Source: Gammaproteobacteria bacterium (lineage in GTDB: Bacteria > Pseudomonadota > Gammaproteobacteria > Pseudomonadales > Pseudohongiellaceae). From it: a stretch of DNA of 58,400 nucleotides. Numbering within the stretch: position 1 is the first letter of the stretch; every line of letters begins with the position of its first letter. The notes under the pieces were generated by a model. That model did no database searches. It was given only the letters and a program-made list of their open reading frames with translations, and had not been told where the DNA came from. This document shows positions 50,179-58,400 of the stretch, piece after piece. Made by a program: the position numbers and the translations under genes. Where the stretch lies: assembly GCA_029244985.1 (NCBI GenBank), contig JAQWQD010000012.1, forward strand, positions 1-58,400. Direction: 5' to 3'.

Positions 50179-51543
50179 ATGATATTGCTTCAAAGTGCAA
50201 AGAGAAGACTGATGGCATGCACACTTATTTGCAGCTTTTCTTCTCTGTTTAGCCTACCTCCTCTATTTGCACAGGATGTTCAATCAGAACCCCTGCCCCT
50301 TCCACTGGAAGAGGTTAGGATGTTTACCGAAGCTTTGGACCGCATTCGGATGGCCTATGTTGAAGAAGTGGATGATAAAACTCTGCTGGAAAATGCAATT
50401 CGCGGCATGCTATCTGGCCTGGATCCACACTCAGCCTATGTAATTGAAAATGACTTCGATACCTTGCAAGAAAATACCACAGGTGAATTTGGCGGGCTGG
50501 GAATAGAAGTAGGTAGAGAAAATGGCTACATCAAAGTCATCAGTCCAATTGATGACACCCCTGCAGACAAAGCTGGCATTGAAGCCGGTGACCTAATTAT
50601 ACAAATCGATGGCAGACCGACTCGGCAGATACTGCCACAGGAAGCTGCCGATCTAATGCGCGGCGAGCCGGGGTCAGAGGTTACGATTACCGTTGCACGA
50701 GAAGGTCAGGAACCATTCGATCTAACTGTCACCCGCGAAATTATTGCTATTACTAGTGTTCGCAGTCGTATGTTAGAACCTGGCTATGCCTATTTGCGGG
50801 TTTCTCAATTTCGCGTTAACACTTCGAACGAGCTCGAAGAAGAAATTGAAGAACTTTATGCAGAGAATGATGAAATTAAAGGCCTGGTTCTAGATCTAAG
50901 AAATAATCCTGGGGGAGTTTTACAAGCCTCAGTCGGTGTTGTAGATGCTTTTATCGATCAGGGTCGCATTGTCTATACCGAGGGACGAATTGAAGGGAAT
51001 GACATGGAGTTCATGGCAACCACGAACACTGTAGCCGGAGATGTGCCTCTTGTTATTTTAATAAACAATGGTTCAGCCTCGGCATCAGAAATCGTTGCGG
51101 GAGCTTTACAAGATCATGCCCGTGCAATTGTTATGGGAACACGAAGTTTTGGAAAAGGTTCTGTACAAACCGTCATGCCTTTAGGAGAACAGCGGGCCAT
51201 AAAACTTACTACCTCTTTGTACTTCACGCCCAATGGCCGATCAATTCAAGCTCAGGGTATAGACCCTGACATCGTCGTAGAAAATGCTTTCGTGACCCGC
51301 CGTTCGAGAAATGTTGCCCAAGTTAGTGAATCAAATTTGCCAGGACGACTTGATAATGCCAATAGACAAGATAAAGAGGCAGGAACTAATGATGAAATGG
51401 CCAATGCACTAATTTCTGCAGAAGAAGTATTAGTAACAGACTACCCACTAAATGAAGCTTTGAATGTTTTGAAAGGTATTAACGCTTTTCAGCCACAACC
51501 ACGCATTAATAGTTCAGGTACTTTCGCTCAGCGCAACGATTAA
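50179..51543 (+). CDS. ctpA: Carboxy-terminal processing protease (S41 family)
   Basis: This periplasmic protease trims or degrades envelope proteins. The 454 residues have a signal peptide (about 1-31, ending LFAQ), a PDZ domain (about 95-175; [19 protein letters not shown]) and the S41 catalytic core with Ser301 in [15 protein letters not shown] and Lys326 plus Gln330 in FGKGSVQTV, at the 25-residue spacing seen in E. coli Prc. TATAAT at 50101-50106 is a weak promoter candidate. Its TAA shares four bases (TTAA) with the convergent hisF stop. Confidence 0.96.
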   Translation: MILLQSAKRRLMACTLICSFSSLFSLPPLFAQDVQSEPLPLPLEEVRMFTEALDRIRMAYVEEVDDKTLLENAIRGMLSGLDPHSAYVIENDFDTLQENTTGEFGGLGIEVGRENGYIKVISPIDDTPADKAGIEAGDLIIQIDGRPTRQILPQEAADLMRGEPGSEVTITVAREGQEPFDLTVTREIIAITSVRSRMLEPGYAYLRVSQFRVNTSNELEEEIEELYAENDEIKGLVLDLRNNPGGVLQASVGVVDAFIDQGRIVYTEGRIEGNDMEFMATTNTVAGDVPLVILINNGSASASEIVAGALQDHARAIVMGTRSFGKGSVQTVMPLGEQRAIKLTTSLYFTPNGRSIQAQGIDPDIVVENAFVTRRSRNVAQVSESNLPGRLDNANRQDKEAGTNDEMANALISAEEVLVTDYPLNEALNVLKGINAFQPQPRINSSGTFAQRND

Positions 51544-52313
51544 AGTCTAATCTCGATTCCTTGAGAAGCCATATGCTTTTTGGCTTCTTCTATCGAATAC
51601 TCCCTAAAGTGAAAAATCGATGCGGCTAATACCGCATCTGCTTCACCCACTAATACACCCTCTGCCAGATGTTCTAAATTTCCAACACCTCCAGATGCGA
51701 TAATGGGAACTTGCACTGCTTGACTCACAGTTTTATTTAATGCGAGATCGAACCCAATTTTAGTTCCATCTCTGTCCATGCTGGTTAACAAAATCTCTCC
51801 AGCGCCGCAGTCCACCATCCGCTTTACCCAATCGATGGCATCAAGGCCAGTCGAATTACGACCGCCATGAGTAAAGATTTCCCATTTCAAAGACTCATCT
51901 TTCGACGAAACTTGTTTTGCATCAACCGCGACAACGGTGCATTGAGAGCCAAATCTAGCAGCTGCTTCACGCACAAACTCAGGATTCGACACTGCTGCTG
52001 TGTTGATGGCAACTTTGTCTGCACCCGCATTGAGCATGGTGCGAATATCCTCGAGCTTCCGAATACCGCCGCCCACAGTTAGTGGAATAAACACCTGTCC
52101 TGCAATTGCTCTTACCGTATCTACTGTAGTTTCACGATCCTCATGACTTGCGGTGATATCGAGGAAGGTGATCTCGTCGGCACCTTCTTCACAATAGCGC
52201 TTTGCAACTTCAACAGGATCGCCAGCATCACGAATGTCGACAAAATTTACGCCCTTTACTACCCTGCCTTTATCACAATCAAGACAAGGAATTATCCGTT
52301 TAGCAAGCGCCAT
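51540..52313 (-). CDS. hisF: Imidazole glycerol phosphate synthase, cyclase subunit
   Basis: HisF joins ammonia from HisH to PRFAR to give imidazole glycerol phosphate and AICAR. The 257-residue barrel begins [24 protein letters not shown], has [33 protein letters not shown] and [15 protein letters not shown] with the catalytic Asp residues. It lies 3 nt behind hisA. Its stop overlaps that of the convergent ctpA in TTAA. Confidence 0.97.
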   Translation of the reverse strand: MALAKRIIPCLDCDKGRVVKGVNFVDIRDAGDPVEVAKRYCEEGADEITFLDITASHEDRETTVDTVRAIAGQVFIPLTVGGGIRKLEDIRTMLNAGADKVAINTAAVSNPEFVREAAARFGSQCTVVAVDAKQVSSKDESLKWEIFTHGGRNSTGLDAIDWVKRMVDCGAGEILLTSMDRDGTKIGFDLALNKTVSQAVQVPIIASGGVGNLEHLAEGVLVGEADAVLAASIFHFREYSIEEAKKHMASQGIEIRL

Positions 52314-52316
52314 TTT

Positions 52317-53066
52317 CTAGGCTTCCTCTACATTACAATATGCTTGGGCTTCAGTCAGATCAAGTTTCCCTTCGTAAATAGCTCGTCCAGTTATCGCACC
52401 AATAATGCCCGCGCCAGTTTTAGTCTTTGCTGATGCTCTTAAGTCAACGATATCTTCAAGTTTTGCAATACCACCTGACGCAATTATGGGAACTGGAGAT
52501 TGCTCAGCAAGTTTAACAGTAGCTTCTATATTGCAGCCTTGCATCATCCCATCACGAGAAATATCTGTGTATACAAGGGCAGAAACGCCGACGTCCGCAA
52601 ACTTATTGGCAACTTCTACTACTGAAACTTCAGAAACATCCGACCATCCTTCAGTAGCTACCTTTCCATCAAAAGAATCAAGACCAACAATAATTTTCTC
52701 CGGGAAGGCTTCACAAGCTTGCTTCACAAAGTCCGGATCTTTGACAGCCGCTGTACCGATAATGACAAAGCTGACTCCCGCCTCTATATAGAAACGAACG
52801 CTTTCTAAGTTACGTATACCGCCGCCAATCTGAATAGGTAATTGCGGACAAGTTTTAGCGATAGCAGTTACGATTTCAGCATTTACTGGAGTACCTTCGA
52901 AAGCCCCATTCAGATCAACGATATGAAGCCTCTTAGCCCCCCGCTTTAACCAATGAACAGCCATTTCTACAGGGTCATCAGAAAACACAGTTGAATCTTC
53001 CATTCGCCCCTGTCTTAGGCGAACACATTGGCCATCTTTAAGATCAATCGCAGGAATAACAAGCAT
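52317..53066 (-). CDS. hisA: ProFAR isomerase
   Basis: HisA catalyses the Amadori rearrangement of ProFAR to PRFAR. The barrel starts [20 protein letters not shown] with the catalytic Asp, and has [23 protein letters not shown] and [15 protein letters not shown] with the second Asp. The frame reaches 53084, but the ATG at 53066 overlaps the hisH stop as TAATG and gives 249 residues, the family length. It is translationally coupled to hisH. Confidence 0.96.
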   Translation of the reverse strand: MLVIPAIDLKDGQCVRLRQGRMEDSTVFSDDPVEMAVHWLKRGAKRLHIVDLNGAFEGTPVNAEIVTAIAKTCPQLPIQIGGGIRNLESVRFYIEAGVSFVIIGTAAVKDPDFVKQACEAFPEKIIVGLDSFDGKVATEGWSDVSEVSVVEVANKFADVGVSALVYTDISRDGMMQGCNIEATVKLAEQSPVPIIASGGIAKLEDIVDLRASAKTKTGAGIIGAITGRAIYEGKLDLTEAQAYCNVEEA

Positions 53067-53722
53067 TAGTCCTGCCCGCCCCATTGCAAGAAATTGCGCA
53101 GCATAGTAAGACCTACTGTCTGAGATTTTTCTGGGTGAAACTGCGTAGCAAAAATATTGTCAGCTGCAAGAGTTGCGACAATTTCAGTCCCATAGTTTGT
53201 AGTGCCTGTGATTTTTTCAGAGTCATCAGCCTTCACATAATAGCTATGGACAAAGTAGAACCGGCTGTTGTCTGGGACATCGCGCCACAACGGATGTTGT
53301 TGAGTTTGCCTAACTTCATTCCAACCCATGTGTGGCACTTTTAAACGCTGACTATTTTCATCAATTAAATTGTCACCAAAATATTTGACTTTCCCCTTCA
53401 TAAAACCAAGACAATTGACACCATCATTCTCTTCACTATGTTCCATCAATGCTTGCATACCAACACAAATCGCAAGCACTGGTTTAGTTTTCATGGCTTC
53501 TCCAACAATGTGACCAACATTCAATCGTTTAATCTCTGCCATGCAATCTCTTATCGCACCAACTCCAGGAAAGATGACTCGATCCGCCGCAGCAATGATT
53601 TTGGGATCCGGGGTAACATGAACTTCAGTTGCTTCACCTAGCTCACAACCAACATGCTCCACTGCTTTCGCAACAGAGTGAAGATTACCCATGCCGTAAT
53701 CGATGACTGCAACTTTATTCAT
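53066..53722 (-). CDS. hisH: Imidazole glycerol phosphate synthase, glutaminase subunit
   Basis: HisH releases ammonia from glutamine for HisF. The 218-residue class I amidotransferase has [19 protein letters not shown], the oxyanion-strand VIFPGVGA, the nucleophile [14 protein letters not shown] and the C-terminal His-Glu pair in TQFHPEKSQ. Glutaminase residues appear complete. It sits between hisB (27 nt upstream) and hisA (1-nt overlap) on the minus strand. Confidence 0.97.
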   Translation of the reverse strand: MNKVAVIDYGMGNLHSVAKAVEHVGCELGEATEVHVTPDPKIIAAADRVIFPGVGAIRDCMAEIKRLNVGHIVGEAMKTKPVLAICVGMQALMEHSEENDGVNCLGFMKGKVKYFGDNLIDENSQRLKVPHMGWNEVRQTQQHPLWRDVPDNSRFYFVHSYYVKADDSEKITGTTNYGTEIVATLAADNIFATQFHPEKSQTVGLTMLRNFLQWGGQD

Positions 53723-53749
53723 GAAAATAAGGTCTGAAAAAATTAAGGA

Positions 53750-54361
53750 CTACAGAGAACCCTTCGTTGAAGGAATTACGCCTTTTTGTCTAGCGTCTGG
53801 CTCGACAGCCATGCGCAATGCTCTACCGAATGCTTTGAATATAGTCTCAATCTGATGGTGATTATTCTTGCCGCGAATATTATCAATATGCAGAGTTACC
53901 AAGGCGTGATTAACAAACCCCTGAAAGAATTCATGGAACAAATCCACATCGAAACTACCGACAATGCCTTTAACAAAGTCGACATGATAATCAAGGCCCG
54001 GTCGGCCAGAGAAATCAATGACTACTCGAGACAAGGCTTCATCGAGAGGCACATAGGCATGGCCATATCGGCGTATGCCAGTTTTATCCAAGGCCTGATT
54101 CACTGCTTGACCCAAAGTAATCCCAATATCTTCAACGGTATGGTGGGCATCAATTTCTAAATCCCCTTTGGCTATAATCGAAAGGTCAATTAGGCCATGC
54201 CGAGCGATTTGGTCCAACATATGGTCTAGAAAAGGCAAACCTGTCTCAACGTCGAGCTTCCCCGTACCGTCGAGGTTGACTGAAATTGAGATCTGAGTTT
54301 CTTTGGTATTACGCTCAACTCTCGCTTGGCGTGAGTTATCAGAAGGAGCTACGTCGCTCAT
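53750..54361 (-). CDS. hisB: Imidazoleglycerol-phosphate dehydratase (monofunctional)
   Basis: HisB removes water from imidazole glycerol phosphate. It has the duplicated metal-binding motifs [13 protein letters not shown] and [11 protein letters not shown] in the first half and GNNHHQIE-like GKNNHHQIE and FHEFF in the second. The histidinol-phosphatase half of enteric HisB is absent. The frame extends to 54445, but the ATG at 54361 gives 203 residues and an N-terminus matching the family core at [11 protein letters not shown]. It is the first gene of hisB-hisH-hisA-hisF. Confidence 0.95.
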   Translation of the reverse strand: MSDVAPSDNSRQARVERNTKETQISISVNLDGTGKLDVETGLPFLDHMLDQIARHGLIDLSIIAKGDLEIDAHHTVEDIGITLGQAVNQALDKTGIRRYGHAYVPLDEALSRVVIDFSGRPGLDYHVDFVKGIVGSFDVDLFHEFFQGFVNHALVTLHIDNIRGKNNHHQIETIFKAFGRALRMAVEPDARQKGVIPSTKGSL

Positions 54362-54563
54362 GGCGAGTCCCGGATAGAAGAAAGATCGCATTATAATGCC
54401 GAGATTGCTTAAGTGAAAGCCGCAAAGGCAGTAGATCGGCAACAAATGAAATTATACAGCGCCCGAGTTGTCTATCATTCAACAGCATTGGAGCTTGCAA
54501 CGGTGCACAGGCAGAGCCATTCCGGTACACTTGTTCGGCTACAAGATATCTGCAGCAATCGAA

Positions 54564-56693
54564 ATGAACCTAAAGAATTTCTCTAAAGTTTTCGCCTTAT
54601 TTGCTGTCGTGCTCGTCATCGCAGGCGTGTTGCTAATCAACTTCATAAATACCGAGCGCAGTAAGCAAGCAATACAACAAGCGGTACTCTCCATCACTGG
54701 CTATGAACTCACTATTGCCGGAGATATTAGTGTAGATTTATTTCCGACCTTAAGTCTGACTCTGAATGACGTTCGCTTTCGAAACCCAACCTATAATCAA
54801 GAGCTGGCTTCTACTTCTGCGGCAGTGCTTTTGGTCGATGTCCGCGCACTATTGGGTGGTGATCTCTACATTCGTGAATTAAGTGCTGATGACTTTCATA
54901 TCAATGTTTATACCGATGCAAACGGTGTCAATATTTGGGCTATAGATCAATCGCCTACGTCTCAAGATTCTGAATCAAGTCTAATTAATATCGAAGAAGC
55001 CACAACAGAAACCAACGTCCTGACAACATCGACAGGAACATCATTTAGTTCATCTATTGATTTACCAAATACCCAATCAAATGACGACGTTTTTACTATT
55101 TCGTTCGAACATATTCGGATCGCCAATGCCAGCATTGATATACAAGATGTCAGCAGGGGAATTCGCTATAGCATTAACAATCTTGATATCGATAGTAGAG
55201 ACACAAACATTGAGGGGAGACCATTTGAGATAGACCTTAGGTTTGATTTCCTCAACAACGGAATGAGTGAGCCGTTCCCGATGGCATTGAGAAGCATCGT
55301 TAATGCTGACATTGACAATAACAATATTGATATCTCTCAGATCAATTTCAGTATTACACCCATGCTAGTTACCGGCGACATTACTGTTCGAAACCTTTAT
55401 GACAATTTGTCCTACGAAGGAAGTGTGTCGTCTAATAATTTCGACGTAATGGGATTATTGCAAACATTGGGATATGCAGAGAGAGAAGAAAGCTTTTCTG
55501 GCGGAGTTACCGCAACTCAAGACTTTGGGTTTGAATTAGGACTCACTGGCGATGCGACTCAAATCACGCTCGATCGATTCCAAGCGACTTTGGGACAAAC
55601 GGAAATTCAAGCCAATGGTGATATTCGATTCGCCACAGATTTCACCCCGAGAAATGTTAGATATGAAGTGATAACCAGCAGTATCGATTTTTCGCCTTTC
55701 ACGTCTTCCAATTCATTATCTGGCTCTGAATTCACTGGCACGGAAACTGCAACATCAGATCTCTCTGCTGCTGCCCCCCAACCACAAAGGACAAATGACA
55801 TAAGGCTACCTTTCGAAGCACTGCAATCTTTTAACGTACTCGGAAGCGTTGCCATCGAATCAATCACGGCAAACGATCTCATTATTCAAGATGTGAATTT
55901 TTTTACAAACGTAGAAGATGGAGTCTTGGATATTGAATTACAGCCCACAAGTCTTTACGGCGGAAGCATGCAAGGTTTACTGAGAGTTGAGGGTGGAGGT
56001 AATGCACCGACTTTAACCACTCAACTCGCACTGGATCAATTAAGCATCATGGAATTCTTGCCAGCGATTTCGCGCCTAAACACCGTCACCGGCAAAATAG
56101 AAGTTGATGCTTCTTTTGCAGCGACCGGATCATCGACAAACGAACTGCTCAACACATTAAACGGCTCTACTACTTTCGCGATTAGTGAAAATACAGTTGA
56201 TATTGGCCTCATAAAACAAGTATTCACAGAAATTGCTGCACTAAGCCCAACCGGTGAATCCATTCAACAGTGGCCAGACGTCATTCAGTTTGGGGAACTT
56301 GATGGCTACATATTGATGGAGGGTGGCATAACTGACAGTCAAGAAATAAAATTGCGTATGGATAATTTTGATATTAGTGGAACTGGCGGAATAGATTTAG
56401 CAGCAGGTACTTTCGATTACGATCTTGAACTTGCCCTTCTTGGACCTCCGGTGGCGCAAACTATTCCTATTAATGAGCTCTATCATAATGTGCCCTGGCC
56501 AGTGAATTGCAATGCGCGGTTTAATGATGAAGTAAGTCAGTATTGTCGTCCTGACTTTTCACGAGCCAGAGAAGTTTTTACCCAGCTTGGCACAAACGCC
56601 CTACGCAACCAACTGCAGGACAGACTTTCTGATCAAGTTCCCGAAGAACTGCAAGATACGGCACGAAGTATACTTCGTAGTATTCTAAACTAA
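54564..56693 (+). CDS. AsmA family envelope protein
   Basis: The 709-residue protein has an N-terminal membrane anchor (about 9-26) and a long periplasmic beta-rich body. The AsmA N-terminal signature follows the anchor (ITGYELTIAGDISVDLFPTLSLTLNDVRFRNP) and the AsmA C-terminal region is seen at VTGKIEVDASFAATGSSTNELLNTLNGSTTFAI. AsmA-like proteins are bridge-like lipid transporters between the two membranes. The frame opens at 54468, but the ATG at 54564 puts the anchor at the N-terminus. It is divergent from hisB and ends 6 nt before mutY, an arrangement shared with Pseudomonas. Confidence 0.88.
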   Translation: MNLKNFSKVFALFAVVLVIAGVLLINFINTERSKQAIQQAVLSITGYELTIAGDISVDLFPTLSLTLNDVRFRNPTYNQELASTSAAVLLVDVRALLGGDLYIRELSADDFHINVYTDANGVNIWAIDQSPTSQDSESSLINIEEATTETNVLTTSTGTSFSSSIDLPNTQSNDDVFTISFEHIRIANASIDIQDVSRGIRYSINNLDIDSRDTNIEGRPFEIDLRFDFLNNGMSEPFPMALRSIVNADIDNNNIDISQINFSITPMLVTGDITVRNLYDNLSYEGSVSSNNFDVMGLLQTLGYAEREESFSGGVTATQDFGFELGLTGDATQITLDRFQATLGQTEIQANGDIRFATDFTPRNVRYEVITSSIDFSPFTSSNSLSGSEFTGTETATSDLSAAAPQPQRTNDIRLPFEALQSFNVLGSVAIESITANDLIIQDVNFFTNVEDGVLDIELQPTSLYGGSMQGLLRVEGGGNAPTLTTQLALDQLSIMEFLPAISRLNTVTGKIEVDASFAATGSSTNELLNTLNGSTTFAISENTVDIGLIKQVFTEIAALSPTGESIQQWPDVIQFGELDGYILMEGGITDSQEIKLRMDNFDISGTGGIDLAAGTFDYDLELALLGPPVAQTIPINELYHNVPWPVNCNARFNDEVSQYCRPDFSRAREVFTQLGTNALRNQLQDRLSDQVPEELQDTARSILRSILN

Positions 56694-56699
56694 GTTGCC

Positions 56700-57764
56700 G
56701 TGTGTAATTTTTCTGACAATGTTCTCGCGTGGTTTGAATCGCATGGTCGTCGCGATCTTCCTTGGCAAAAAAAACCAACACCTTATCGAGTATGGGTATC
56801 AGAAATCATGCTGCAACAAACACAAGTTGCAACGGTTATTCCCTATTATCAACGCTTCATGGAAAAGTTTCCAAGCATAGCGGAACTAGCCAGAGCCGAC
56901 ATCGATCAAGTACTCCATCTATGGACAGGCCTTGGCTACTACGCTAGAGCGAGAAATTTACATAAAGCAGCACAGACAGTTGTTGAAAAGTTTTCAAGTG
57001 AGTTTCCGAAATCAGTTGAGGCATTAGAATCTTTACCCGGTATCGGGCGCTCCACTGCGGGTGCAATTGCCGCTCTAAGCATGAATATTCAAGCACCCAT
57101 TCTCGATGGAAATGTAAAACGCGTACTAGCTCGCTTTCATACAATTGAGGGATGGCCCGAACAGACAAAAGTCAAAAACGCGCTGTGGCAAATCGCTGAA
57201 CAATATACTCCAGTAAAAGATGTTGCCGAATACACCCAGGCAATAATGGATCTCGGAGCAACAGTTTGTAAACGCTCCAATCCAAGCTGTGATAGATGCC
57301 CGCTGTATTCTAATTGTCTAGCTTTTACTACTAATTCCATTAAGAAATACCCCGGCAAGAAACCCAAAAAGAAATTGCCGGTGAAGTCAGTGGTTATGTA
57401 TATCTTCCAAAATGAATCAGGCGAGGTTTATTTAGAAAAAAGACCACCAAATGGTATTTGGGGTTCACTTTATTCCTTTCCAGAACAGGCATTAGAAGCT
57501 GATACTACTCTAGCCCATGAATCAATTGAGAATATCCCACAACATATTCTTCCACTTAAAAGCGGTAAGTCACTTCAGCCACTGCGGCATACTTTTTCTC
57601 ATTATCATCTCGATATAAATCCAAGGATGGTTGCTGTTAAACAAAATGGTGTTGAGATTGCTGAAAGCGATCACTGGCTTTGGTACCCTCTTGACCATTC
57701 TGTGGAGGTGGGACTCGCTGCACCGGTAAAAAAGCTGCTTTCAAAACTTGCGGTGCCTTTATAA
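56700..57764 (+). CDS. mutY: Adenine DNA glycosylase MutY
   Basis: MutY removes adenine mispaired with 8-oxoguanine. The 354 residues have the catalytic Glu35 in SEIMLQQTQVATV, the helix-hairpin-helix LPGIGRSTAGAIAAL with Asp136 in LDGNVKRVLARF, the 4Fe-4S cluster Cys190, Cys197, Cys200 and Cys206 (C-X6-C-X2-C-X5-C), and a C-terminal NUDIX-like domain that senses oxoG (about 225-350). The start is GTG, 6 nt after the asmA-family gene. yggX follows after 42 nt, the usual pair. Confidence 0.96.
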   Translation: MCNFSDNVLAWFESHGRRDLPWQKKPTPYRVWVSEIMLQQTQVATVIPYYQRFMEKFPSIAELARADIDQVLHLWTGLGYYARARNLHKAAQTVVEKFSSEFPKSVEALESLPGIGRSTAGAIAALSMNIQAPILDGNVKRVLARFHTIEGWPEQTKVKNALWQIAEQYTPVKDVAEYTQAIMDLGATVCKRSNPSCDRCPLYSNCLAFTTNSIKKYPGKKPKKKLPVKSVVMYIFQNESGEVYLEKRPPNGIWGSLYSFPEQALEADTTLAHESIENIPQHILPLKSGKSLQPLRHTFSHYHLDINPRMVAVKQNGVEIAESDHWLWYPLDHSVEVGLAAPVKKLLSKLAVPL

Positions 57765-57806
57765 ATATCAACTGTATAAACAGAACCTATATAAAGAGGA
57801 AAGACC

Positions 57807-58079
57807 ATGACACGCATGGTGAAATGTAAAAAGTACAATAAGGAATTACCTGGCCTGTTAGTGCCACCCTATCCGGGTTCAAAGGGACAAGGAATCTATG
57901 AAACTGTCTCTCAAAAAGCTTGGCAGGAATGGCAATCCCTGCAAACAATGCTGATCAATGAAAAACAGCTAAATATGATGGATCCCGATGCTCGGAAGTA
58001 TTTGCAGGAAGAAATGGATAAATTTCTTGATAATGAAACACATGACATAGCGGAAGGGTACGTGCCGCCTGAGGAGTAG
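57807..58079 (+). CDS. yggX: Probable Fe(2+)-trafficking protein YggX
   Basis: The 90-residue protein is a YggX homologue: [65 protein letters not shown] and the end EGYVPPEE align along the whole length. YggX protects iron-sulfur enzymes from oxidative damage. The conserved single cysteine is present at residue 7. AGAGGAAAG precedes the ATG. mutY-yggX is an operon in E. coli too, linking an FeS repair enzyme with iron protection. Confidence 0.96.
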   Translation: MTRMVKCKKYNKELPGLLVPPYPGSKGQGIYETVSQKAWQEWQSLQTMLINEKQLNMMDPDARKYLQEEMDKFLDNETHDIAEGYVPPEE

Positions 58080-58091
58080 CGTTCTACACCC

Positions 58092-58120
58092 TTGACTCAA
58101 GTGCCCGTATTCTATTTAAT
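58092..58120 (+). promoter_or_regulatory. Sigma70 promoter of tRNA-Phe
   Basis: TTGACT (58092-58097) and TTTAAT (58115-58120) are 17 nt apart, five of six matches each. The following ACGCGGCG is a GC-rich discriminator of the kind that places stable RNA promoters under stringent control. It starts just behind yggX, about 50 nt before the tRNA. Confidence 0.75.
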
Positions 58121-58173
58121 ACGCGGCGTGTTCGAAGGATCAATTCTGCTCTATGAGCGCAGCAGATCTAGAA

Positions 58174-58249
<76 letters not shown>

Positions 58250-58260
58250 TATACAAAATA

Positions 58261-58285
58261 GCCTCGCTTTCAGCGGGGCTTTTTT
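58261..58285 (+). terminator. Intrinsic terminator of tRNA-Phe
   Basis: GCCTCGCT and AGCGGGGC pair over 8 bp (one G-U) around TTC and are followed by six T residues, 11 nt after the tRNA CCA. Confidence 0.9.
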
Positions 58286-58330
58286 ATGTATGGCGTTTAG
58301 TGGCTGGATGAGATCCATCGATGTGGTTCG

Positions 58331-58400
58331 ACCAACTGCGCAGCAGTTAGCAACGAGCGCGTTAGCGCGAAGCCCGCAGGGGACAAACAGCCCAAAGGCT
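58331..58400. repeat. Cluster of short palindromes at the window edge
   Basis: Small inverted repeats follow closely: AACTGC-GCA-GCAGTT (58334-58348), CGCG-TTAG-CGCG (58358-58369) and AGCC...GGCT (58371-58400). There is no ORF. The spacing and GC-rich arms resemble REP-like extragenic elements, but only one copy is inside the window. Confidence 0.35.

Overview
The window is chromosomal core sequence of a moderate-GC gammaproteobacterium. The evidence is gene order: rlmE-ftsH-folP-glmM-tpiA-secG-tRNA-Leu, dapB-carA-carB-greA, aroK-aroB-SPOR protein, priA-SPOR protein-hslV-hslU-DUF971-ubiE-ubiJ-ubiB-hisI-hisE-tatABC, typA-thiI-glutamine synthetase-ntrB-ntrC, secB-rhodanese-gpmI-envC-ctpA and hisB-hisH-hisA-hisF all follow the order known from Pseudomonas and its relatives. 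The species cannot be named from the sequence. I saw no phage, insertion sequence, CRISPR array or toxin system. Two tRNA genes bound the window: tRNA-Leu(GAG) on the left and tRNA-Phe(GAA) on the right.

Layout. 1-6.4 kb (minus): tRNA-Leu, secretion, glycolysis, amino-sugar and folate genes, ftsH and rlmE, with yhbY divergent. 6.9-12.8 kb (minus): greA, carB, carA, dapB, with a perfect 38-bp palindrome ahead of carA that looks like a terminator or attenuator. 12.8-16.4 kb: the least conserved stretch, with an orphan acyl-CoA dehydrogenase and a remnant of a TonB-dependent receptor that keeps a signal peptide and the end of the barrel but has no plug. 16.4-21.3 kb (minus): aroK-aroB-SPOR/AAA protein-hemE-folK. 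mrcA is divergent, and the pilMNOPQ operon that usually lies between aroK and mrcA is absent. 24-36 kb: rpmE and a small chorismate mutase, then a long plus-strand run for replication restart, cell division, heat-shock proteolysis (hslVU behind a sigma32-type promoter), ubiquinone synthesis, two histidine steps and the Tat translocase. 36-41 kb (minus): dtd, pip, typA, thiI.

The most interesting part is 40.9-45.2 kb. The place normally held by glnA (GSI) is held by a eukaryotic-type glutamine synthetase II. It is still wired to the adjacent ntrB-ntrC: there are three NtrC-like sites, a near-consensus sigma54 promoter, and then a 210-nt leader that opens with a 13-bp long-range helix enclosing further hairpins. 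That leader is a candidate undescribed structured RNA. Another NtrC site sits over a likely ntrBC promoter, suggesting autoregulation. GSII lacks the adenylylation control of GSI, so control of nitrogen assimilation here may rest more on transcription and possibly on the leader.

45.4-58.4 kb: trmL, secB, a rhodanese, gpmI, envC, ctpA, the hisBHAF block, an AsmA-family protein, mutY, yggX, and tRNA-Phe with its own strong promoter and terminator. The last 70 bases are a cluster of small palindromes of unknown origin.
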